From Rhodobium gokarnense (lineage in GTDB: Bacteria > Pseudomonadota > Alphaproteobacteria > Rhizobiales > Rhodobiaceae), in contig NZ_JAOQNS010000005.1 of the NCBI RefSeq assembly GCF_025961475.1, positions 62,001 through 126,000 on the forward strand: a DNA stretch of 64,000 bases. Reading direction: 5' to 3'. Below, one piece after another: positions 8,954 to 16,661 of this stretch. The notes beneath the pieces are model-generated. The model did no database searches. It worked only from the letters and a program-made list of their open reading frames with translations, and was not told the origin of the DNA. A program made the translations under genes and the position numbers. Every line of letters starts with the position of its first letter. Positions within the stretch are counted from its first letter, which is position 1.

Positions 8954-8984
8954 TGCAAACGAATTGCATCTAGCACTGTATACG
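8954..8984 (+). promoter_or_regulatory. Shared receptor-promoter element and candidate -10
   Basis: TGCAAACGAATTGCATCTAG at 8954-8973 matches 17 of 20 positions of an element upstream of the second receptor (21342-21361, other strand), in the same orientation relative to each receptor. A -10-like TATACG lies at 8979-8984 and no good -35 is present. That is the arrangement expected for an AraC-activated promoter. The element sits between the divergent regulator and the receptor at 9071. Confidence 0.6.
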
Positions 8985-9070
8985 GCCGGAAAATAGATTG
9001 ACCACCTCACAAAAAACAATTTCAGGCCGCCCCGCCGGTGCGCCCTGAAGGAAGGTGGATCGGAGTCGGC

Positions 9071-11203
9071 ATGAGCAGTACGCGTCGCATCGTTTTCGGG
9101 GTCTCGGCGGCCCTTTTGTCCTCAACCGTGATGACGCCGCTGGCCGCTGAAGAGGCGGTTCAACTCGATGCGGTGGTCGTGCAGGCGCCGGGCGGCGGCG
9201 AGGTCGGCGACGGGCCGGTCGACGGCTATGTGGCGAAACGCTCCGTCTCCGGCACCAAGACCGACACGCCGCTGGAGAAGACGCCGCAGACCATCAACGT
9301 GGTGCCGGCCGAGCAGATCGAAGACCAGGGCGCGACCTCGGTGGCCGAAGCCCTCACCTATACGCCGAACGTGCTGACCAACTACCGCGGCACCTCGAAC
9401 CTGCATGACGAGGTGTTCGTGCGCGGCTTCGAATATGCCGACAAATACGTCAACGGCATGGTCTTCGGCCAGAGCTCCTACGGCCAGCTCGATCCGTTCC
9501 TGATGGAGCGCGTGGAGGTGGTGAAGGGGCCGAACTCAGTGCTCTACGGCCAGATCCTGCCGGGCGGCATGGTCAACCAGATCCTCAAGCATCCGACCGG
9601 AGAGACCAGGCGGCGGGTGAGCGTCGGCTACGGCACGGACAACTACAAGAGCGTCGGCGCCGACCTTCAGGGCGTCTTCCTCAACGACGACTTCGCCTAT
9701 CGTGTCGTCGCCAAGGGCTGGCACAAGGAGCTGCAGGGCGACGACTACGTGCAGGACCGGTTCCTGATCATGCCGTCGGTGACCTGGAAGGCGACGCCCG
9801 ACACGGAGGTCACCGTCGACGTGCTCTACCAGCACGAGCCCGACGCCGGCTTCCGGAACTTCAACACCTATGAGGGCACGCTGGTGCCGACGGCAGGTGG
9901 CTACCGGATCCCGCGCGACCTCGTCTCCGTCTCGCCCGACTTCGACAATGTTTTCCGCCAGACCTTTTCGGCCGGCTACGAGGTGAAGCACCACTTCACC
10001 GACGCGTTCCAGGTCGTCCACAAGCTGCGCTACAACCGCATCCGCATGGACCATCGCGGGGTGATGATCGACAGCGTCGCCGGCGACGTCCTCAATCTCG
10101 GCGTCGTCCGGGTCGACGACGTCATGGAGCAGCTGACGACGGACAGCTACGTCACCTGGGATTTCGACACCTCCGGCGCCAGCCACACGCTGATGGTCGG
10201 CATCGACCACCAGGTGAGCTCCAAGGAGACCGACTACGCGTCCAACTGGGCGTCCGGCCTCACCTACGACCTCGCCAATCCGCACTTCGTCCCCGCGAGC
10301 CTTGCCCGGTCGGTGGTCCCCACCAACACCTATAACGAGGACCTCCGGCTGCGGCAGACCGGGCTCTATGTGCAGGAGCAGATGGAGCTCGGCCGGCTGA
10401 ACGTCGTCGCCGGTGCGCGCTATGACTGGGCCAACACCGACATCGTCGACCTGACCGGCGCGGCGCCGACCGCGACCTACAAGGACGAGGCACTGAGCGG
10501 CCGGGTCGGCGTCGCCTATAGCCTGCCCTTCGACGTGACGCCCTATGCGAGCTACTCGACATCGTTCCAGCCGGTGCTGCGCCAGGCGGCGCCCGGTTAC
10601 GGTCCGCTGGAGCCGAGCGAGGGCACGCAATACGAGGCCGGCGTCAAATGGGCGCCGCTCGGCGGCGACGTGCTGATAACGGCGTCCTATTTCGACATCG
10701 AGCAGACCAACCTTGCCGAATACGACTATGCCGCCGGCGGCTATGTGCCGATCGGCACCAGGCGCTCGCGCGGCGTCGAACTGGAAGGCCGGGCGCGGAT
10801 CACCGAGGCCTTCAGCCTGATCGCCTCCTACGGCTATGTGGACGCGGAGATCACCGACGGGGCCGACGCCGGCTACAAGGCCCAGCGGGTGCCGAAGCAG
10901 ACGGCCGCTTTGTGGGCGAAATACGGCTTCGACTTCGGCCTCGACGTGATGGCGGGCGTGCGCCACGTCGGCGAATCCTACGGCACCTGGGACAACAGCA
11001 TCACCGTTCCCTCCTATACGCTGGTCGATCTCGGCCTCGCCCTCGACCTCGGCGCCATCACGCCGGACATGGCAGGGGTGAAGGGAACGCTGAACGTCAC
11101 CAACGTCGCCGACAAGGAGTACGTCTCGTCCTGCTACAACGGCGCCTATTGCTGGTACGGCGAGGGGCGCAAGGTGATGGCCCATCTCAGCTACGAATGG
11201 TGA
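9071..11203 (+). CDS. TonB-dependent siderophore receptor (FhuA/FoxA-like)
   Basis: A 710-residue outer-membrane receptor. Its signal peptide ends at about PLAAEE. The plug domain includes TPQTINVVPAEQIEDQGATSVAEAL and the hallmark VEVVKGPNSVLYGQ-PGGMVNQI of hydroxamate-type siderophore receptors. The barrel ends with LNVTNVADKEYVSSCYNGAYCWYGEGR and a C-terminal aromatic (W), as expected for BAM-inserted barrels. ATG 9071 has a GGAG site upstream; a GTG at 9038 would add an unlikely leader before the signal peptide. An esterase gene follows 4 nt after the stop, suggesting that a siderophore is imported and then cleaved. The ligand is not determinable from sequence. Confidence 0.88.
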   Translation: MSSTRRIVFGVSAALLSSTVMTPLAAEEAVQLDAVVVQAPGGGEVGDGPVDGYVAKRSVSGTKTDTPLEKTPQTINVVPAEQIEDQGATSVAEALTYTPNVLTNYRGTSNLHDEVFVRGFEYADKYVNGMVFGQSSYGQLDPFLMERVEVVKGPNSVLYGQILPGGMVNQILKHPTGETRRRVSVGYGTDNYKSVGADLQGVFLNDDFAYRVVAKGWHKELQGDDYVQDRFLIMPSVTWKATPDTEVTVDVLYQHEPDAGFRNFNTYEGTLVPTAGGYRIPRDLVSVSPDFDNVFRQTFSAGYEVKHHFTDAFQVVHKLRYNRIRMDHRGVMIDSVAGDVLNLGVVRVDDVMEQLTTDSYVTWDFDTSGASHTLMVGIDHQVSSKETDYASNWASGLTYDLANPHFVPASLARSVVPTNTYNEDLRLRQTGLYVQEQMELGRLNVVAGARYDWANTDIVDLTGAAPTATYKDEALSGRVGVAYSLPFDVTPYASYSTSFQPVLRQAAPGYGPLEPSEGTQYEAGVKWAPLGGDVLITASYFDIEQTNLAEYDYAAGGYVPIGTRRSRGVELEGRARITEAFSLIASYGYVDAEITDGADAGYKAQRVPKQTAALWAKYGFDFGLDVMAGVRHVGESYGTWDNSITVPSYTLVDLGLALDLGAITPDMAGVKGTLNVTNVADKEYVSSCYNGAYCWYGEGRKVMAHLSYEW

Positions 11204-11207
11204 TTGA

Positions 11208-12857
11208 ATGATCAAACGACATCGCGCGGCGCTGCATCTTTGCAGCGCCGCCTGGCTTTTCATGACGGCGGCCGCGGCGACGGCCGCCGAAGCCGTTTCG
11301 GACCGTCCCGGAACGCCGATGGCGGCCAAGGAACAGATGCTCGATCTTGCCGCGTCGTCGACGCGGCGTCTTCGCATTTCGACCGAACCCGGTTCTTATG
11401 TGAAGGGGCTGGTGGAAAGCGCGGTGCCGGTCGATCTCGTCCTGCTCGGGCCGGACGGCGCGCCGGAAAGGGCGGTGCTTGAGGACGCGACCGGGCACCA
11501 CAATTTCTATTTCGTCGCCGGCAGCGATACCGCCGAACTGGCGCTGAGCACAAAGGCCCAGCCGGACGACGTCACCTTTGCCATCGTCGACAACATTCCA
11601 CCCGACAAGCAGCTTCCGCATCCGCCGGCCCGCGTCAGCACGGATCCGGAAAGTCCCGCTCTGAAAGTGTTGCTGAAGGCGCTTGCTGCCGGCGGCGCGA
11701 CGGAGGCCTTCTGGCAGGAACGCGCGCGCGAGGGAACGCCACTCGTCGAGCCGGCGCCGAGCGGCGCGGAGGGCACGTCCCTCCTCACCTTTTTGTGGCG
11801 CGGGGCGGAGAAGAACGTCCGGCTCTGGGGCGGTCCATCCGGCGATCACGCCTGGCTGGAACGGCTCGGCGACAGCGACGTCTGGTTCGCCTCGTTCGAG
11901 GTCCCCGACGCAACGCGGCTCTCCTATCGCTTCGCACCGGACATTCCGCTGGTTCCGGGCACCAGGCGCGAGCGCCGCTTCGCCATGCTCTCCGTCCTGC
12001 AGGCGGACCCGCTCAACAAATCCCCGCAGGAGCCGGAGGGAACCGACCGCTTCAACCAGCTCAGCTATGTGGAGCTTCCCGATGCGCCGCGCCAGCTCGG
12101 GCTGACGGGACCGGTGACGCATCCCGGCACGGTCACCGATTTCACCTATGAGAGCGAGCGGCTCGGCAACGCGCGGACCGTCTCGATCTATCGCCCGGCC
12201 GGGTTCGACCCCGAAAACCCGGACAACCTGCTGCTCTTCGTTTTCGACGGCAAGGAGTACCAGACGCGGGTGAAACTGCCGGCCATGCTCGACCGGCTGA
12301 TCGCCGCCGGAACGCTGCCGCCGGTGGTGGCCGTTTTCGTCGACCACATCGACCAGACAACGCGGGCGCGCGAGCTGCCGTGCAATGCCGACTTCGCCGA
12401 CGCCGTGGCGCTGGAGCTGTTGCCGGAGATCGCGCGTCGGACCGGGATTGAGGCAATGCCGGCACGAACCGCCGTCACCGGATCGAGCTATGGCGGTCTC
12501 GCCTCGGCGTGCATCGCCCACCGCCATCCGGAGCGGTTCGGCGCGTTCATCTCCCTCTCCGGCTCGTTCTGGTGGGCACCTAAGGACTATGAGGGCAAGG
12601 AGGCGTATGTCGCCTCGCTTTTCAGGGAGGCGCCGCAGCGGCCGATCAGGGCGTTCCTGTCGGCCGGCATTTTCGAGACCAGCCGGTTCCCGGATGAGCT
12701 CTCGATCATCGACTCCAACCGGCAGGTCGCCGAGACCCTGCGCGAAAAGGGCTACGAAACCGTCGTCCACCGGGAATATGCCGGCGGCCACGACTACGCC
12801 ATCTGGCGCGGCGCCCTCATCGACGGGCTGGTCGCTCTTTTCGCCCCCGAAAAATGA
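11208..12857 (+). CDS. Secreted enterochelin-esterase-like (Fes/IroE-type) hydrolase
   Basis: A 549-residue alpha/beta hydrolase. Residues 1-27 look like a signal peptide (AAWLFMTAAAATAAEA). A central beta-sandwich-like half (about 45-270) precedes the esterase domain. The catalytic signature is GSSYGG (nucleophile Ser), with the Fes-type RARELPCNADFADAVALELLPEI before it and GGHDYAIWRGAL at the end, supplying the catalytic His. It starts 4 nt after the receptor stop. It probably hydrolyses a siderophore or its iron complex in the periplasm, whereas classical Fes is cytoplasmic. Substrate unknown; family call strong. Confidence 0.85.
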   Translation: MIKRHRAALHLCSAAWLFMTAAAATAAEAVSDRPGTPMAAKEQMLDLAASSTRRLRISTEPGSYVKGLVESAVPVDLVLLGPDGAPERAVLEDATGHHNFYFVAGSDTAELALSTKAQPDDVTFAIVDNIPPDKQLPHPPARVSTDPESPALKVLLKALAAGGATEAFWQERAREGTPLVEPAPSGAEGTSLLTFLWRGAEKNVRLWGGPSGDHAWLERLGDSDVWFASFEVPDATRLSYRFAPDIPLVPGTRRERRFAMLSVLQADPLNKSPQEPEGTDRFNQLSYVELPDAPRQLGLTGPVTHPGTVTDFTYESERLGNARTVSIYRPAGFDPENPDNLLLFVFDGKEYQTRVKLPAMLDRLIAAGTLPPVVAVFVDHIDQTTRARELPCNADFADAVALELLPEIARRTGIEAMPARTAVTGSSYGGLASACIAHRHPERFGAFISLSGSFWWAPKDYEGKEAYVASLFREAPQRPIRAFLSAGIFETSRFPDELSIIDSNRQVAETLREKGYETVVHREYAGGHDYAIWRGALIDGLVALFAPEK

Positions 12858-12869
12858 CACCGCCGGGCT

Positions 12870-12892
12870 GCCGGTGCCGCGTCGGCACCGGC
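12870..12892. terminator. Hairpin between convergent esterase and tonB genes
   Basis: A perfect 9-bp stem, GCCGGTGCC / GGCACCGGC, with a 5-nt loop lies 13 bp after the esterase stop and 11 bp from the tonB stop. There is no T-run, so it is a candidate bidirectional transcription stop or mRNA 3'-end stabiliser. Confidence 0.5.
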
Positions 12893-12902
12893 GCCTTCGG
12901 CC

Positions 12903-13928
12903 CTATCGCGAGAAGCGGACCGGTGCGCTGAAGGTCATGCGGCTTTGCGTGACGGCGCTCGGAAAGCGCGGCATCGGCGAGGCCCGGCGCACCATGGCGA
13001 CGGCCTCGCGGTCGAGGACGTCGTGGCCGCTTGAGCGCACCAGACGCACGCCGCTGACGCCGCCGCCGCGGGACACGGTGAAGCGCACCACGGCCGTGCC
13101 CGTCAGGCCGCCCCTGCGCGCCGCCGCCGGATAGCGCTTTGCCCGCTGCAACCGGCGCAGCACCTTGCCTTTATAATTATCGGCGGCCGCCTTGCCGCCG
13201 CCGTCCGTCTTGCGGCGCGATCCGCCGGCGGCGTTGGAGGTGCCGCGCTGTGCGGTGATGCGCTCACCGCCGCGCCGCGCATTGGCCTTGCCGCCGCGGC
13301 GCACGCGCTTGGCGGCAAGGCGCTTCTTCTTCGCCGGCTTCTTCACCACCTTGCGCGGCGGGCGCGGTTTCACCTGCGGCACAGGTGTCATCGTTTCCGG
13401 GCGCACGGGCTCGGCCGCGTCCGGCGGCGGCGTGAGAGCCGCGACCTCGGTCGGGCGTTCCTGAGCCGCCTCCTGCGGCGTGACCTCCGCCGCCTCTTTG
13501 CGTTCGACCGGTTCGGCCTCGGTCACCGGCACCAGCGGAATGTCCGCAGCCATCACCGGCGCGACTTCTGTCGCCGGCTCCACCTCGGCGCTCGGTTGCG
13601 GCGTCACCGCCTCGGGCGGCGGCGGCACGGTCTCGACCGGCGTTGCCGGCTGTGCCGTGATCGGCGGCGCCGGCTCCGGCATCTCGACCGGTTCGGCCTC
13701 GGCGACCTCCGTCTCCACCGGCTCGGCTTCGCTCACCGGGTCGACGGGATCGAGTTCGGCATTGGCGCCGGCCACCATGTCTTCCAGGGAGCCGATGACC
13801 GAGACGGCGCCCCCCTGGGAGGCCGCCATTTCCACCTGGTCGTCCGGGCCGGCCAGCATCGCGAACCCCGCGACGTGGATGCCGAGGGAGAGGACGATGG
13901 AGACGGCGATGACGCGCCGGTTGATCAT
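12903..13928 (-). CDS. tonB: TonB energy transducer
   Basis: A 341-residue TonB. One N-terminal anchor helix (MINRRVIAVSIVLSLGIHVAGFAML) contains the Ser/His pair typical of TonB. A long Pro/Glu-rich spacer carries three EAEPVE repeats, then comes a Lys/Arg-rich stretch and the C-terminal domain: YKGKVLRRLQRAKRYPAAARRGGLTG, then VVRFTVSRGGGVSGVRLVRSSG. It is the last gene of the ten-gene iron operon; its start overlaps the upstream exbD stop by 4 bp. It couples the inner-membrane proton gradient to the two receptors in this region. Confidence 0.92.
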   Translation of the reverse strand: MINRRVIAVSIVLSLGIHVAGFAMLAGPDDQVEMAASQGGAVSVIGSLEDMVAGANAELDPVDPVSEAEPVETEVAEAEPVEMPEPAPPITAQPATPVETVPPPPEAVTPQPSAEVEPATEVAPVMAADIPLVPVTEAEPVERKEAAEVTPQEAAQERPTEVAALTPPPDAAEPVRPETMTPVPQVKPRPPRKVVKKPAKKKRLAAKRVRRGGKANARRGGERITAQRGTSNAAGGSRRKTDGGGKAAADNYKGKVLRRLQRAKRYPAAARRGGLTGTAVVRFTVSRGGGVSGVRLVRSSGHDVLDREAVAMVRRASPMPRFPSAVTQSRMTFSAPVRFSR

Positions 13929-14320
13929 GGCTGCTTCCGCCGCGTGATGAGGACGATTTCCCGGCCGCTCCCATTGAGCCGCGCCAGCATCTGCTTGAGG
14001 CGGTCTGCCGGCAGGCGGCCGTCGGCGGCAATCATCAGACGCCCACCTTCGGCATTGTCGACAAGGGCATTCGCGTCGAGGCTTTCCAGCGCTACCGGCT
14101 CGCCGTTGCGGGTAACGATACCCTCCTCATTGACGACGAGGGCGCCGGTGGAGCGGATGCGTTCATCCTCGGCAATACTCTGGGGCGGGTCGATCCCGGC
14201 GGCATCGTCGCGACTGACGGTGCCGGCAAAGAGGAAGAAGATCAGCATCAAGAAGACGATGTTGATGAGCGGCACGGTGTTGTCGGGCGGCGTGCGCCGC
14301 TGCGGCCTTGCGATCTTCAT
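13925..14320 (-). CDS. exbD: ExbD-family biopolymer transport protein (second copy)
   Basis: A 131-residue protein with one transmembrane helix near the N-terminus (VPLINIVFLMLIFFLFAG) and a periplasmic domain. ExbD normally has a conserved Asp in this helix (PLIDVVF). Here the sequence reads PLINIVFLML, with Asn in place of that Asp, whereas the neighbouring exbD at 14317 keeps it (SLIDVIFLLL). It overlaps exbD-1 and tonB by 4 bp each. It may act as a structural partner rather than a proton carrier. Confidence 0.85.
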   Translation of the reverse strand: MKIARPQRRTPPDNTVPLINIVFLMLIFFLFAGTVSRDDAAGIDPPQSIAEDERIRSTGALVVNEEGIVTRNGEPVALESLDANALVDNAEGGRLMIAADGRLPADRLKQMLARLNGSGREIVLITRRKQP

Positions 14321-14718
14321 CGGCCCTGCCCCGCGATCACCAGCGCCTCGCGTCCCGCCCCCCTGACGGCGACCAGCGCATCGACGACATGCTGGGTCGC
14401 GGCCTCGGGTCCGGACCAGATCGCCACCGGTTTCGCGCCCGCGTTGGAGCCTGCGCCTCCGGTCTCGCCGAGCCGTTCCGCAAGCTCTTCCAGCGTCACC
14501 GCCTCTCCGTTGAGGTCGATGCGGGTGGCGTCGTGGACGCGCAGGAGCAGCGGCCGGCTCGAAGAGTTGCCGGCGCCGGAGATCCCGGCGCTCACCGGCA
14601 GCGCCTGGTAGCGGGAGAAGCTGGAGGCCAGCATGAAGAACAGCAGCAACAGGAAGATCACGTCGATCAGCGACGTGATCCCGATCGGCCGCCGGCGCCG
14701 GGCGCGTTCAAGCTTCAT
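14317..14718 (-). CDS. exbD: ExbD-family biopolymer transport protein (first copy)
   Basis: A 133-residue ExbD. Its single helix, IGITSLIDVIFLLLLFFML, carries the conserved proton-pathway Asp. The periplasmic part ends with VVDALVAVRGAGREALVIAG. It lies immediately downstream of exbB with a 4-bp overlap and would form the ExbB/ExbD motor with it. Tandem exbD pairs occur in other alphaproteobacterial heme/siderophore operons. Confidence 0.9.
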   Translation of the reverse strand: MKLERARRRRPIGITSLIDVIFLLLLFFMLASSFSRYQALPVSAGISGAGNSSSRPLLLRVHDATRIDLNGEAVTLEELAERLGETGGAGSNAGAKPVAIWSGPEAATQHVVDALVAVRGAGREALVIAGQGR

Positions 14719-15428
14719 GTCGCGGATCGTCTGCGACGCTGGTCGATCGCCACCACCGTCAGCGCGCCGCGTTCGGTCGGCGCGCCGGTGAAGAACGCCG
14801 TCACCAGCGCTTCCATCGCCGCCTGCTCGCGCTCGATGCGGCCGTCGAACCAGCCGACGATGGCGCTCGCCGGAATGGCGATGGCAAGGCCGACGGCGGT
14901 GGTGAGAAGCGCCACCCAGATGCCGCCGGCAAGCACGGACGGGTCGACCGTCGCGCCCGCGCCCTGCATCGCCCGGAACGCCTCGATCATGCCGATGACG
15001 GTGCCGAAGAGGCCGATCAGCGGCGCCGTCTGGGCGATCATGTCGATCGGCCTCAGAAGCGCCTTCAGCCGGCCGAGGCGGGCCATGCAGACGCGCTCGA
15101 TGTCCTCGCGCAGATGTTCCTCCCGGGTCGCCGGCTGCGCGGCGCCCTGGAACAGGTGATGGACGATGTCGCCGACGAGGGAGCGGTCGCCGCGCAGGTG
15201 CCCGCTCGCCTCCTCGCGATTGCCGGAGAGCCAGAGATTGAGCGCGGCGCGGGCGCGGCGGTGGCGGCCGACGCGGAGCCTTGCAAACTGCACCAGCTTG
15301 GCGATGACGAGGCCGAGCGCGATGACGGACAGGACGATGAGCAGCATGACGACCGGGCCGCCGCGGACGGCAAGCTGGATCAGCGGATCGAGGAAGGAAG
15401 CGCCGACTGGCGCGAGCGTTTCGGGCAT
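14715..15428 (-). CDS. exbB: ExbB/TolQ-family proton channel protein
   Basis: A 237-residue MotA/TolQ/ExbB protein with three helices: GGPVVMLLIVLSVIALGLVIAKL, then TAPLIGLFGTVIGMIEAF (the conserved LLGLLGTVxGMI element), then WVALLTTAVGLAIAIP. The ATG at 15428 is chosen because it begins directly before the first helix; longer readings run into the upstream gene in another frame. It stands with two exbD copies and tonB at the end of the operon. Confidence 0.92.
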   Translation of the reverse strand: MPETLAPVGASFLDPLIQLAVRGGPVVMLLIVLSVIALGLVIAKLVQFARLRVGRHRRARAALNLWLSGNREEASGHLRGDRSLVGDIVHHLFQGAAQPATREEHLREDIERVCMARLGRLKALLRPIDMIAQTAPLIGLFGTVIGMIEAFRAMQGAGATVDPSVLAGGIWVALLTTAVGLAIAIPASAIVGWFDGRIEREQAAMEALVTAFFTGAPTERGALTVVAIDQRRRRSAT

Positions 15429-15439
15429 GTGGCTCTCCC

Positions 15440-15853
15440 TTAGAGTGCGAAGTCGATGTCGAGGCGCGAGGACGGCGCCAGGAGGCCGAGGCATTCGGCC
15501 TCGCCGCCCTCGCCGCATTTGCGGATGTCGTTGATCAGGAGGCGGGAGATCTCCGCGCAGGGCATCTCGGCGATGTCGTATTGCCGGACGCGCATCTTGC
15601 CGGCCGGCAGGGCGCCGAAATTGAGCGCCGAATAGCCGGCGACGCCGCCCTCCCTGTCGAACACGACAACGTCGACGGATAGCGCCGACAGCGGCCGCGC
15701 GAGGCCGTTGCGCACGACCATCGTGACCCGGCACTTGCCGGCAACGGTCGCCGCCTTGTTGAGCTCCAGCGGCAGGCTTTCCGCGGCAGCAACGGGCGAG
15801 ACCATGGAGACGGCAAGGAGGACAAGGAGGGAGAGGACGGTTCGTTGGATCAT
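15440..15853 (-). CDS. Small secreted protein of unknown function in iron operon
   Basis: A 137-residue protein with a clear signal peptide (MIQRTVLSLLVLLAVSMVSPVAAAES). The mature part is a probable all-beta domain (CRVTMVVRNGLARPLSALSVDVVVFD) with four cysteines that could form two disulfides (CRV, MPCAE, RKCGEG, AECLG). No enzymatic motif is visible. It sits 4 nt after the ABC ATPase gene and 11 nt before exbB, so it is co-expressed with the uptake system. A periplasmic chaperone or accessory role is a guess; I do not recognise the family with certainty. Confidence 0.6.
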   Translation of the reverse strand: MIQRTVLSLLVLLAVSMVSPVAAAESLPLELNKAATVAGKCRVTMVVRNGLARPLSALSVDVVVFDREGGVAGYSALNFGALPAGKMRVRQYDIAEMPCAEISRLLINDIRKCGEGGEAECLGLLAPSSRLDIDFAL

Positions 15854-15857
15854 GGCT

Positions 15858-16661
15858 TTACCCGGGACTGGCTGTGGAGGTGGCGGTAGAGGTCGGGCGG
15901 TCGGCGAGCAGCACCGGGAAGCCGGCGCTGCAGGTCTCGACGCGGGCGGCGACGCCGTAGACTTCGGCGATGAGGTCGGGGCTGACGATGTCGGCCGGCG
16001 CCCCGGCGGCAACCAGCCGACCGTGCTTCAGGACGGCGATCTCGTCGGAGAACCGGAGGGCGAGGTTGACGTCGTGCAGCGCCATCACGGCCGTGGCCCC
16101 GTTCCTGTCGAGATAGCCGCGGACCATGGAGATCGCGGCCAGTTGCCAATGCAGGTCGAGGGCGCTGGTCGGCTCGTCGAGGAGCAGGATCGCCGGCTGG
16201 TGGATGACGGTGAGGCAGAGCCCGACGAGTTGCCGCTTGCCGCCGGAGAGCACCTGCATCGGCCGGTGCGCATCGTCCATCAGCCCGAGCATGGAGAAGA
16301 GCTCGGCGATGCGCCGGTCGAGGTCGGGGCTGGACAGCGCCAGCTCGGTGGCGCGGGCATAGCTGCGGGCCAGTTCGTAGGGCGACAGGGACGAGCCCTG
16401 GGGCACCGCCTGGGGCATATAGGACAGGAGGCCGCGCCTTGTGTGCCGGTCGATGTTGCGCACCTCCGTGCCGTCGATCGCGATGGTGCCGCGCGCCGGG
16501 ATCGCACCGATGAGCGCCCGCAACAGCGTCGACTTGCCGGCCGCGTTCGGCCCGATCAGCGCCGTCAGCCGACCGGGCTGCAACGGCGGCAGGCTCACTT
16601 GTGAGAGGATCGGCCGGCCGCCGAGCCGGACATCCACGTCGCGGACCGTCATCACCGCCAT
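15858..16661 (-). CDS. Iron-siderophore/heme ABC importer, ATP-binding protein
   Basis: A 267-residue ATPase of the FecE/HmuV type. Walker A is GPNAAGKST near residue 37, the signature is LSGGKRQL, Walker B is ILLLDEPTSALD, and MALHDVNLALRF carries the switch His. The start at ATG 16661 gives a 10-bp overlap with the permease stop; longer readings cover the permease in another frame. It powers the permease and binding protein encoded just upstream. Confidence 0.92.
   Translation of the reverse strand: MAVMTVRDVDVRLGGRPILSQVSLPPLQPGRLTALIGPNAAGKSTLLRALIGAIPARGTIAIDGTEVRNIDRHTRRGLLSYMPQAVPQGSSLSPYELARSYARATELALSSPDLDRRIAELFSMLGLMDDAHRPMQVLSGGKRQLVGLCLTVIHQPAILLLDEPTSALDLHWQLAAISMVRGYLDRNGATAVMALHDVNLALRFSDEIAVLKHGRLVAAGAPADIVSPDLIAEVYGVAARVETCSAGFPVLLADRPTSTATSTASPG

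Noticed and set aside
8865-8969. Longer start for the AraC regulator at 8969
   Set aside because: The extra 35 residues overlap the operator-like element at 8954-8973 and are not typical of the family.
13500-13760. Repeats within tonB as a possible mobile or regulatory repeat
   Set aside because: They encode the in-frame EAEPVE motifs of the Pro/Glu-rich TonB spacer and are explained by protein structure.
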